From Bacteroidota bacterium (GTDB lineage Bacteria > Bacteroidota > Ignavibacteria > Palsa-1295): a stretch of DNA of 64,000 nucleotides. The translations under genes were made by a program, and so were the position numbers. The DNA is taken from positions 1 to 64,000 of the forward strand of contig JAJPIQ010000043.1 in assembly GCA_021324685.1 (NCBI GenBank), written 5' to 3'. This document shows, in pieces, positions 9,809-18,290 of this stretch. Positions within the stretch are counted from its first letter, which is position 1. The number at the start of each line of letters is the position of its first letter. Under the pieces are notes generated by a model. That model was not told the origin of the DNA and did not search any database. It saw nothing but the letters and a program-made list of their open reading frames with translations.

Positions 9809-11617
9809 TTACGGTACGCTAAATCCGCACGACCCGAGGCGGCCCTCGTCCGTCCGGAGAACGGCATAATACGTTCCCGGAGTAAGGTGCTGGACCGGAA
9901 GCGGCAAGACCTGCCTGCCCGATGGCTCGAACCGGGCGATGGGAATGGTTACCGAACGGCCCAGCGCGTCGAAACACGAAAGCGTGACGCGTTCGGCACG
10001 ATCGAGCGAAACATCGACCGCGATCGCCGATCCGCGCCGTTCGAGCTGAACGGCGATCGGCGTGAGCGCCGGGGAGACACTCGCCGGCGCTGCCACCGGG
10101 GTAAGGTACTTGAACGCCCGGTATGAATAATTCCCTTTGCCGAGCGCCACCTCGAACGCCGTGCTTCCGTCCGGACGCACTTCCGTCATCGAGACTTTCC
10201 GGTTCATCCCCCACGCGATAAACGTGTTCCCGTTGGGCAACCGCTCGGCGTCTCCCATCGCATAGGTGTACGTCTCGGGCGTATGATGATATTGCCAGAC
10301 GAGCGTCGCGACCTTCTGTACGGTATCGATCGCATATTCGATGGCCCGGCTGTGGTTGAGATACTGGTTCCCGCTCAATGCCGGGGACGCTTCGCCGGAG
10401 ACGGAATCGAAATTCGCATTGTCGAAAAGAATGAGATGTCCGTTCGGCAGCCAGCGCGGCGCATGCTGGTAGGAGAACCAGATCGAATCGCCCGCAAGCT
10501 GGAACTCATTATGTACGCCGCCGAGCCGCCATAGCATCCGCCCGGTCGAGCGGTCGATCTGCGTCAGCTCGCAGAGATACCGGTTGGAAATGAGGACATT
10601 GCCGGCCGAATCGAAATCGAGCGCGTTGGCATGCTCGAAATCGAGCGCGGACTGCGTCAGGTCCTGATGAACGGCATCGGCGACGTGGTAATGGTCGATC
10701 CCCCGCCATTCGAATGTCTCGTTGCCGTGGGCATCGAAGATCTGGATGACGTCCCCGAAGACGGTCGCGTTCGGGTTCATGCCGAGGACGTATTCGCTTG
10801 AGTCGAGCGTCGTCATAGACGTCGCGAGGAGTGCATAGCCTCCATCGGAGAAAACGCGCAGCTCGTGCCAGTCGAGTGCGTATCCATTCGCCGATGGAAA
10901 ACTATCGGCGACGTTCCAGTTGCTGTCCAGCCCATAATACATGCATGCCGCCGAGTTGAAGTAGGTGATAAGGCCGTTCGGCTGGCGCTTGAAATCGAGC
11001 GCCATCGTTTCGCCTAAGTCCTGCTCCCGAACGACGCTCCCGTTCTGGTCGAGATTGAGAAGGAACGTATTGTTGCTGGTCGGGCTGACCTGAAAATTGG
11101 TAAAATAAATGATTCCCGGCGTCGCATTGCTATCGGCCATCACGGTGATCGGCGGCAGCGTATCCGCCGAAGCGGTATCGGCAGCGGGGCACCCCAGCCA
11201 TTCCGAAGGGGGCCGAGTCCCACTCGGGATGACGCGTCGCATCGTCCGGAACTGAAACGAATCTGTCACCCACTTGCCCGTCATCAGCCGGGCGCGAAGC
11301 ACGACGGTCACCGCTTCGTTGTAGGCGAACGCGTTCGACGGGCTTACAATAAGCGTCGCGCGGTCGTCGCTTAATTTCCATTCCACGGTATGCACGCCGG
11401 AACGACTACCGATAACGCGCAGGCCGGCATCCGAAAGCGAGGTTCGGTCGTACGGCGCAGGCGCCGTCAGGCCGATCGTTGTCACCGGCGGTACTTCGAA
11501 GGCGTTCGCGACCGGGTACTGCCGCACAAGCTGCACGGACCCGGGGTTCGCATACGAAAGAATGGGAACGGAAAACAGCGCGTACCAGAACGCGCCCCGA
11601 ACAAAGGTGTGTTTCAT
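9809..11617 (-). CDS. Arylsulfotransferase-like secreted protein, paralogue of 6087..7958
   Basis: Shared segments (IDRSTGRMLWRLGGVHNEF, RLPNGNTFIAWGMN, NYSYRAFKYL) and sorting-like C-terminus. Confidence 0.8.
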   Translation of the reverse strand: MKHTFVRGAFWYALFSVPILSYANPGSVQLVRQYPVANAFEVPPVTTIGLTAPAPYDRTSLSDAGLRVIGSRSGVHTVEWKLSDDRATLIVSPSNAFAYNEAVTVVLRARLMTGKWVTDSFQFRTMRRVIPSGTRPPSEWLGCPAADTASADTLPPITVMADSNATPGIIYFTNFQVSPTSNNTFLLNLDQNGSVVREQDLGETMALDFKRQPNGLITYFNSAACMYYGLDSNWNVADSFPSANGYALDWHELRVFSDGGYALLATSMTTLDSSEYVLGMNPNATVFGDVIQIFDAHGNETFEWRGIDHYHVADAVHQDLTQSALDFEHANALDFDSAGNVLISNRYLCELTQIDRSTGRMLWRLGGVHNEFQLAGDSIWFSYQHAPRWLPNGHLILFDNANFDSVSGEASPALSGNQYLNHSRAIEYAIDTVQKVATLVWQYHHTPETYTYAMGDAERLPNGNTFIAWGMNRKVSMTEVRPDGSTAFEVALGKGNYSYRAFKYLTPVAAPASVSPALTPIAVQLERRGSAIAVDVSLDRAERVTLSCFDALGRSVTIPIARFEPSGRQVLPLPVQHLTPGTYYAVLRTDEGRLGSCGFSVP

Positions 11618-11780
11618 AGCCTACGAAAAAATGTTTTCGAGACCTTCGGGAGCAGCAGAAGCAGGAATAAGGTTTTACGACAAGGAGTGCATTCCAGGAA
11701 CACGGGACGCAATCCTAACTCCCCAAGGATTTGTTCATTTGGAAACCGTACTCCAGCCAAATAGTTGCTGCTAAATTTTT

Positions 11781-13121
11781 ATGACCGCCTTCGAAGTCGC
11801 CAAGAACCGTAATGCCGAGCTGGGCGCCTTCCTCGAGATCTTCGAGGAAGGCCGATTTCCCGGCCACGACGGCCCACTTTCGGATATGACCGTTGCCGTC
11901 AAGGACGTGCTTGCACTCCAGGGTGCGCGGCTTACGTGCGGATCGAAATTTCTCGAGAATTTCGAATCGCTCTATACGGCCACCTGCGTCCAACGATTGA
12001 TCGATCGTGGCGCGCGCATCGTCGGAAAAACGAATATGGACGAGTTCGCGATGGGGTCCTCGAACGAGAACTCGGCCTACGGCCCTGTAAAAAATCCGTG
12101 GGACGTTTCCCGCGTCCCGGGCGGTTCGAGCGGGGGGAGCGCGGTCGCTGCGACCATTGGCGCATGCGATGTTGCGCTCGGGACCGATACGGGCGGTTCC
12201 ATTCGCCAGCCAGCGGCGTTTTGCGGCGTCGTCGGATTAAAACCGACCTATGGACGCATTTCGCGTTATGGGCTTACCGCCTTTGCGTCTTCGTTCGATA
12301 CCGTGGGAACGTTCTCGCGGACCCTCGAAGCGGCCGCGCGCGCGCTCGAGGCCATGGCCGGGTTCGATCCCATGGACTCGACCAGTGCCAATATCGAAGT
12401 TCCCAACTATACCGCCGCCCTCACGAAAGAGGTCACGAGCATGACGATCGGCATTCCGAAAGAATATTTTGGGGAAGGGATCGAGCCGGAGGTCCGCCGA
12501 CACGTGGACGATGCCAGGGCAAAATTAATGAAGGCGGGCTGCAACACCGTCGAGGTCTCGCTGCCCCACACGAAATATTGCGTCGCCGACTATTATATCC
12601 TCACGACGGCAGAGGCTTCGAGCAATCTCGCGCGTTTCGATGGGATCCGATACGGACGCCGCGCGAGTTCCGGGAACGGATCGCTGGAAGACACCTATCG
12701 GCGTTCGCGGACCGAGGGCTTCGGCCGCGAGGTCAAACGCCGTATCATGCTGGGAACGCACGTCTTATCGTCCGGCTATTACGACGCCTATTATACACGC
12801 GCGCAGCAAGTACGCCGGCTCATCGTCCAGGACTTTACGAATGCATTCCGCACCTGCGATGCCCTGCTCACCCCCACGACGCCAACGACCGCCTTTAAAC
12901 TCGGAGAAAAAGTGAGCGATCCGCTCGCCATGTATTTAAACGATATTTTCACCGTGAGCGCGAACATCGCCGGAGTTCCTGCGATCAGCGTTCCCATTGG
13001 CCGAGACGCCGATGGGATGCCGATCGGCGCACAACTCATTACCAAATCCTTCGACGAAGCGACGCTCTTCGCGCTTGGGAAGGAAATTATCGCTCCCCTG
13101 CCGTACGAACGCCTCGCCTGA
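11781..13121 (+). CDS. gatA: Asp-tRNA(Asn)/Glu-tRNA(Gln) amidotransferase subunit A
   Basis: 446 aa; amidase signature PGGSSGGSAVAATIGACDVALGTDTGGSIRQPAAFCGVVGLKPTYGRISRYGL. Confidence 0.95.
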   Translation: MTAFEVAKNRNAELGAFLEIFEEGRFPGHDGPLSDMTVAVKDVLALQGARLTCGSKFLENFESLYTATCVQRLIDRGARIVGKTNMDEFAMGSSNENSAYGPVKNPWDVSRVPGGSSGGSAVAATIGACDVALGTDTGGSIRQPAAFCGVVGLKPTYGRISRYGLTAFASSFDTVGTFSRTLEAAARALEAMAGFDPMDSTSANIEVPNYTAALTKEVTSMTIGIPKEYFGEGIEPEVRRHVDDARAKLMKAGCNTVEVSLPHTKYCVADYYILTTAEASSNLARFDGIRYGRRASSGNGSLEDTYRRSRTEGFGREVKRRIMLGTHVLSSGYYDAYYTRAQQVRRLIVQDFTNAFRTCDALLTPTTPTTAFKLGEKVSDPLAMYLNDIFTVSANIAGVPAISVPIGRDADGMPIGAQLITKSFDEATLFALGKEIIAPLPYERLA

Positions 13122-13739
13122 CTATTTCTTCTTCTGCACCGGCTGGCGGAGGATCGTCTTTAATTTGTCGGGCGCCGAACGGCGGGGATCGCCAAGATAA
13201 ATTTCGTGGTGCTTGCCCGAAAGCTCATATCCTGCTTCGCGGGCGAAGGCATGCAGGCGTTCGATCGCCGGACCCTCCTTCGAATAGGGGCCGACATACA
13301 TCATTTGTACGGCCGGTCCTTCGGCAAATTTCTCGAACCGCACGGAGGGCAGCGCCGGTAACTTTTTCCGTTCGCCCGCTTCTTTGGCGGCCTCGGAAAC
13401 CTCTTTTTTCGTGACAAAATCGGGCTCCGCAAGCATCAACCGCCATTGCCATTGGGAGCGGTCGCCGCCTTCCATGAAGTTGTTCATGTCTTCACTCCAC
13501 CAGAGTCCTTCGAGCGGCGGAATTTTATAGTTCCAGTCCTCTCCCCGTTTTTTACGGCCAAATTTGATCCCATAGGCCAGCGAATAGAGTGCCTGCACGC
13601 CCTCCTGAAATGCTTTCGAGATATTTGGATCGCCCGTGCCATCGATCATCAGGAATTTTTGCGCTGGAATACGGACGAGTTCGGCCTTCTTTGCAGAGGC
13701 TTTGTATAAATTCAGGGGGATGCTTTGCGTCTTTGCCAT
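13122..13739 (-). CDS. GyrI-like small-molecule-binding domain protein
   Basis: 205 aa; IPAQKFLMIDGTGDPN...AFQEGVQALYSLAYGIKF...GLWWSEDM... pattern. Confidence 0.75.
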   Translation of the reverse strand: MAKTQSIPLNLYKASAKKAELVRIPAQKFLMIDGTGDPNISKAFQEGVQALYSLAYGIKFGRKKRGEDWNYKIPPLEGLWWSEDMNNFMEGGDRSQWQWRLMLAEPDFVTKKEVSEAAKEAGERKKLPALPSVRFEKFAEGPAVQMMYVGPYSKEGPAIERLHAFAREAGYELSGKHHEIYLGDPRRSAPDKLKTILRQPVQKKK

Positions 13740-13965
13740 TATCGTGTTTTTTTAGCAGAACACGACCAAAGACTTCACCAACCGCTGAACATGGGCAAAA
13801 TCGAACAGGCTGGAACTCATGCGTCATGAAAGCAGCAGAATGTTTAACGTCGCAATAAAAATTTTTATGACGATCCTATTCTTTGCGACCGGTGAGAGGG
13901 CCAGCGGAATAAGCACAGGCGGGGCCGGACACTGCATTGCAATTAGGGCCGACGCCGAAATCGGT

Positions 13966-15408
13966 TCAACCCAAGAAGTGCACTTTCACGATGTTCGTAT
14001 GGCTCACCTGGAAGATCGGGTGGCCGGCAGTAATGACGATCCAGCCGTCGTTGCCGATCAGGCCTTTTTTCTGGACGTCGCGAACCATGAATTCGAGCGT
14101 TTCATCGAAACTCATGACCGATTCTAATTTCATGGGGACGACGCCATGATAAAATGCCATTCGGCGAAGCGCTGCGTCCTCGGTGGACATTCCAACGACA
14201 AGTTTCGAAAACCGATATTTGGCAACAAACCGGGCGCTCCTGCCTGAGAGCGTAGCGCAAATGATCGCATGGGCATCGACCTCTTCGGCCAAAACGCAGG
14301 CGGCCCGGGCGACGGAATCGGTGGCATATTCGGCCTCCTCATGCGGCAGGACGAAGTCCCGTTCTACACGGACGTAGCCGCTCCGCTCGGCGGAAAGTAT
14401 AATTTCGCGCATCGTCGCAACGGCTTCGACGGGATACGCTCCGGCACCGGTTTCCGCGGAGAGCATTACACAGTCGGAGCCGTCGAAAACGGCGTTCGCG
14501 ACATCGCTCGCTTCGGCGCGAGTCGGCCTCGGATGCGCAATCATCGATTCAAGCATCTGCGTCGCCGTAATGACCGGAATTCCCCGTGCATTCGCGAGAT
14601 CCACGATCCGTTTCTGGATCGGTGGAACCCTTTCGAGCGGCATTTCGACTCCAAGATCGCCACGGGCGACCATGATCATATCCGTTTCGGCCAGGATATC
14701 TTTAATGTTCTCGACCGCCTCGGGTTTTTCGATCTTGGCGATGATCGGCGTCACCGTATCGCCTAATTCTTCGGCCAAAAATTTGCGCAGGTCGCGAATG
14801 TCTTCGGCCTTGCGGACAAAACTAATTGCCAGCGCATCGACGCCTACTTTTTCGATTGCAAATCGGACGATCTCTTTATCGTGGTCCGTCAGCGTCGGAA
14901 TTCGAAGAATAGTCGCCGGAAAATTTATTCCTTTGTGGCTTTTTAAAATGCCGCCGGTCTTAACGGTGGCGACAATTTCCGTTTCGGAAACGATGGCTTT
15001 TACGACAAGTTCGATCGCGCCGTCGTCGAGCAGCACCGGATGGCCGGGCCGAACATCTGCGCCGAGATACGGATAGCCGGTCGTAATGCGCTGCGGAGTC
15101 GATGCCGTTTCAGGATCGTAGGCAAGTACAACGTCTGCCCCGGCAATGAGGAGGACACCATTGGGATCGTGGACGTCGCCCGTTCGGATCTTTGGGCCGG
15201 GCAGATCGGCAAAAATCGCAATTTGTTCGCCCAAACGTTCGGCCACCGCACGAACTTTCATCGCGATGTCCAAATGCGTTTCGAATGTCGCGTGGGAGAA
15301 ATTGAGGCGGGCAATGTCCATTCCCGCGAGCACGAGTTTCTCGATGATTTCTTCTGTCGCGCTCGCCGGACCGAGCGTGGCGACGATCTTCGTCTTCGGC
15401 TGCAGCAT
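13966..15408 (-). CDS. pyk: Pyruvate kinase
   Basis: 480 aa; TKIVATLGPASATEEIIEKL, MVARGDLGVEMPLERVPPIQKRIV, TRAEASDVANAVFDGSDCVMLSAETGAGAYPVEAV. Confidence 0.97.
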   Translation of the reverse strand: MLQPKTKIVATLGPASATEEIIEKLVLAGMDIARLNFSHATFETHLDIAMKVRAVAERLGEQIAIFADLPGPKIRTGDVHDPNGVLLIAGADVVLAYDPETASTPQRITTGYPYLGADVRPGHPVLLDDGAIELVVKAIVSETEIVATVKTGGILKSHKGINFPATILRIPTLTDHDKEIVRFAIEKVGVDALAISFVRKAEDIRDLRKFLAEELGDTVTPIIAKIEKPEAVENIKDILAETDMIMVARGDLGVEMPLERVPPIQKRIVDLANARGIPVITATQMLESMIAHPRPTRAEASDVANAVFDGSDCVMLSAETGAGAYPVEAVATMREIILSAERSGYVRVERDFVLPHEEAEYATDSVARAACVLAEEVDAHAIICATLSGRSARFVAKYRFSKLVVGMSTEDAALRRMAFYHGVVPMKLESVMSFDETLEFMVRDVQKKGLIGNDGWIVITAGHPIFQVSHTNIVKVHFLG

Positions 15409-15414
15409 CGGATT

Positions 15415-15492
15415 GTGCTCAGTGCGGAGTGCTGAGCAGAGAGTGAAAGTGTGATGCCAGTTCTAAGGACTGAGCACGTAGCACTCAGCACT
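15415..15492. repeat. Interleaved inverted repeats between pyk and tRNA-Val
   Basis: GTGCTCAGT (15415-15423) with ACTGAGCAC (15469-15477); AGTGCTGAG (15428-15436) with CTCAGCACT (15484-15492). Confidence 0.7.
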
Positions 15493-15500
15493 ACTTCGCG

Positions 15501-15574
15501 TGGGCAATACGGGATTCGAACCTGTGACCTCTTCCATGTCAAGGAAGCGCGCTAACCAACTGCGCCAATTGCCC
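15501..15574 (-). tRNA. tRNA-Val(GAC)
   Basis: Acceptor GGGCAAT/ATTGCCC, anticodon arm CTTCC-TTGACAT-GGAAG, T-loop TTCGAAT; CCA not encoded. Confidence 0.95.
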
Positions 15575-15658
15575 TTTTTGTCGTTTGCTCACCTTTTTTG
15601 AGCGCGGAAGCAACAGACTCCGCGCCCACGCCGGTTCCATACGAGCGCCGATTTAACT

Positions 15659-17071
15659 TTATAAGTGAAAAACTACTTCGATCGTGTGGGGAAGGTCCGC
15701 GACTTCTTCGCGCTGAGCTTCAAAATATTTATTTCCGAGTGCTGAACGAATACGCGAGAGTAATTCATCCTGCTTTTGTCCTGGATTTCGAGGCTCACGA
15801 ATGGTCAGGGTGGCGCCCGAGTCCGCAAGCGATTTCATCCGGCTGATAAGCAGCGAAAGGGCCTCCGAGCCGCCGGGATATTCCGTAAAACGGTCCGAAA
15901 GGATGAAACGGTATTCGTTGTTTTCAATCGAAGCATGCCCTAAGACGGTATCTCCGGGCGGTAAAACAAGCGTATCGCGTGCTGCCACCGGTTCGCGGCT
16001 CGAAACGCGGAGTTCTGCGATAAGACGGTTGCTCTCGTCGGTCGTCATATGCGCCAGCACCGTTCGCCAGGCCGGATCGTCGTCCAGATCGAGCACCGTA
16101 TCGTTGGAAGTAAAACGGTTCGAGAACGTTTTTTCGATGATCCGAAGGCTGTCCTTCAGCACCATTAAATATCCACCCGCGGCGCGATCGAACGTGCAGG
16201 AAATCGCGATATGGGGCAAGTGGTACGACTCCTCCACCCACTGCGTAACGTTTGGCGGCGTATTCGCGCGATCGACCATCCGGTACTCTTTTATCCGCGT
16301 TTCGACCCGTTCGAGGGGCGGGTTTCCATTCGGCCTGCGTCCATTGACCAAAAAGGTAACGCTCGGAATGACATTGGAAGCCGATGGACTATTCTGCGCC
16401 GGGACCGCCGCCTCCTGCCCGGTCGTTTCGGGTGGGAATTTTTCTGGCGCGTTCGCACCGAACGGATACGCGACCGAAAGACCAAAACTCCACGCGCTCG
16501 AGCCGGCCTGGGGATCGCTGAGATCGAGCCGCGCTGTTAGTTCCGGCTGTAACGGGAACCCGTGAATCCGCCATGCAACTCCGGCCAACACGCCCGCATG
16601 GGTTGCCTTCGAAGCGATGGTGTCTCCTGCGGCGATCGTTCGGGAACCCGTGCTGTCGTTCTCATACACATTCGAAGAAATCCGGGCCGAGAGCCATGGA
16701 CCGGCACGGAGGACGAACGGGCCGGACCGGACGGAAGCGTCCAGATCGAGCAGAATCGAGCGGTCGATCCCGGAGACCGAAAACTGCGAAGCATTGAAAT
16801 AGCCGGAAGTATAGACGTATTCAAGGTCGCCCGAAATTCCAAACCGGTGAGAAATCGTCGCCAGGACCTCTGCTCCTATGCCATACGATGTACTTACGCT
16901 CGAAGTCGCCGCTACGTCCGGAGTGAACTGGTTTAACTTGCCCGTCGTGCGATCGATAAAAAGCGGGCGGCCGGCCTGGAACGAAATAATGGGAGCGATT
17001 TCAACTTGCGCGCGAGCCGTGCTCGCCATTCCGAGTACCACGAGCATTAAACAGCAGGCAAAGGAACGCAT
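15659..17071 (-). CDS. Outer-membrane beta-barrel protein with OmpA-like C-terminal region
   Basis: Signal peptide MRSFACCLMLVVLGMASTARAQ; beta-barrel-like N-terminal half; C-terminus ...LLSRIRSALGNKYFEAQREEVADLPHTIEVVF. Start moved inward from the ORF track. Confidence 0.6.
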   Translation of the reverse strand: MRSFACCLMLVVLGMASTARAQVEIAPIISFQAGRPLFIDRTTGKLNQFTPDVAATSSVSTSYGIGAEVLATISHRFGISGDLEYVYTSGYFNASQFSVSGIDRSILLDLDASVRSGPFVLRAGPWLSARISSNVYENDSTGSRTIAAGDTIASKATHAGVLAGVAWRIHGFPLQPELTARLDLSDPQAGSSAWSFGLSVAYPFGANAPEKFPPETTGQEAAVPAQNSPSASNVIPSVTFLVNGRRPNGNPPLERVETRIKEYRMVDRANTPPNVTQWVEESYHLPHIAISCTFDRAAGGYLMVLKDSLRIIEKTFSNRFTSNDTVLDLDDDPAWRTVLAHMTTDESNRLIAELRVSSREPVAARDTLVLPPGDTVLGHASIENNEYRFILSDRFTEYPGGSEALSLLISRMKSLADSGATLTIREPRNPGQKQDELLSRIRSALGNKYFEAQREEVADLPHTIEVVFHL

Positions 17072-17102
17072 CCATTGCAAAAATACGAATTTCAAAAACA
17101 AA

Positions 17103-17131
17103 GCCCGCGCGTTCGAGAGCGACGCGCGGGC
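17103..17131 (-). terminator. Intrinsic terminator downstream of the YCF48-like gene
   Basis: Perfect 9-bp stem GCCCGCGCG/CGCGCGGGC followed on the minus strand by TTTGTTTTTG. Confidence 0.8.
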
Positions 17132-17153
17132 CTGTTCTGAAAAACGCAGGGAC

Positions 17154-18179
17154 TTAGTTATCCCGCACGTCGATCGCTCCATTCGCACCGAAAAGGACGG
17201 CATGGTGCGGGTTTACATAGATAATATCGTTCCAATTGCCGGGACCGACGGTGGTCGGAGTCCAGGTCGTGCCACCGTCGGTCGATTCGATGACGGTTCC
17301 GTTCTGCCCCACCGCCGTGACCGTCCCCGCGCCATTGGTGGCGATGTGAAACAGACCGCTTGCGATCGTTTTGATGGTCGCCCAGGTATGGCCACCGTCC
17401 AAGGTCGAAAGAATATATCCGGTCGTCGCCGTGCCGGTAATCGGTGCGACCGCGACCGCGAAGCCGGTGGTCGCGCTGGTGAAGGTCGTGCTATAGATCA
17501 GCGAGTTGGGCTGGTCCGAAGAGCCGGGATGCCACGTTGTGCCGCCGTCCGTCGTCCAGTAATCGACGCCATAGCGACCGGTCGCAACACCATGCATTCC
17601 ATTCGAGCCCGGAATATTGAAGTCCATATTGTAAATACCGCCGTGCGTTGTGAAGACCGGATACCAGGTTTGTCCTCCATCGGTCGTCTGGCAGATCGAG
17701 CCGGAGGGACCGGCATAAACATCGGATGTACCGATGAATCCGGTATTGCGGTTGGTGAAGTACATCGATCGGATAAGATCCGATTGCGGCACGTAGCTGG
17801 CGTCCATGGGTTGCCAGGTATAGCCGCCATCGGTCGTTTTCGAAATGTCCCGCTGGTCCCCGGCGACGATGCCGTTTTGTGCATCGAAGAAGGAGATCCC
17901 ATAAAGATTGCCGTCCAGTGACCCGCTATAGCACGGAGCCGGGGAACCTGTGCTCCAGGTCTTTCCCGCATCGTTCGTAACTAAAACGGTCCCGTGCTGT
18001 CCGGTCACGAAGCCCGCCGTCGCATTCACGAATTGCCCGACGATCAGCGATTCCGGGCTCCCCGAATTGACGGACGTCCACGACCCGCTCGAGGTGGGCG
18101 GTGTTCCCGGAGAAGTGACATTCCGGCAGCTTGCGAACGCCAGTAGGGCGATCGCACAAGAAAAAAGACGAAGTTTCAT
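17154..18179 (-). CDS. YCF48/photosystem II assembly factor-like repeat lipoprotein
   Basis: Signal peptide ending LLAFASCRN; repeated TTDGGxTW motifs. Confidence 0.75.
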   Translation of the reverse strand: MKLRLFSCAIALLAFASCRNVTSPGTPPTSSGSWTSVNSGSPESLIVGQFVNATAGFVTGQHGTVLVTNDAGKTWSTGSPAPCYSGSLDGNLYGISFFDAQNGIVAGDQRDISKTTDGGYTWQPMDASYVPQSDLIRSMYFTNRNTGFIGTSDVYAGPSGSICQTTDGGQTWYPVFTTHGGIYNMDFNIPGSNGMHGVATGRYGVDYWTTDGGTTWHPGSSDQPNSLIYSTTFTSATTGFAVAVAPITGTATTGYILSTLDGGHTWATIKTIASGLFHIATNGAGTVTAVGQNGTVIESTDGGTTWTPTTVGPGNWNDIIYVNPHHAVLFGANGAIDVRDN

Positions 18180-18193
18180 GGGTTGGTTGTTAA

Positions 18194-18221
18194 AAAGTTA
18201 AGATGCAAAAGTTAAAATGCA
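18194..18221. repeat. 14-bp tandem direct repeat just upstream of the YCF48-like gene
   Basis: AAAGTTAAGATGCA / AAAGTTAAAATGCA (one mismatch), 15 bp upstream of the ATG at 18179. Confidence 0.75.
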
Positions 18222-18290
18222 AGTGAATCGAACGACAGCGTTTCGGAACGAAAGAACTATTATTTCTCGCGTACCGCAACGTGATGAAGG

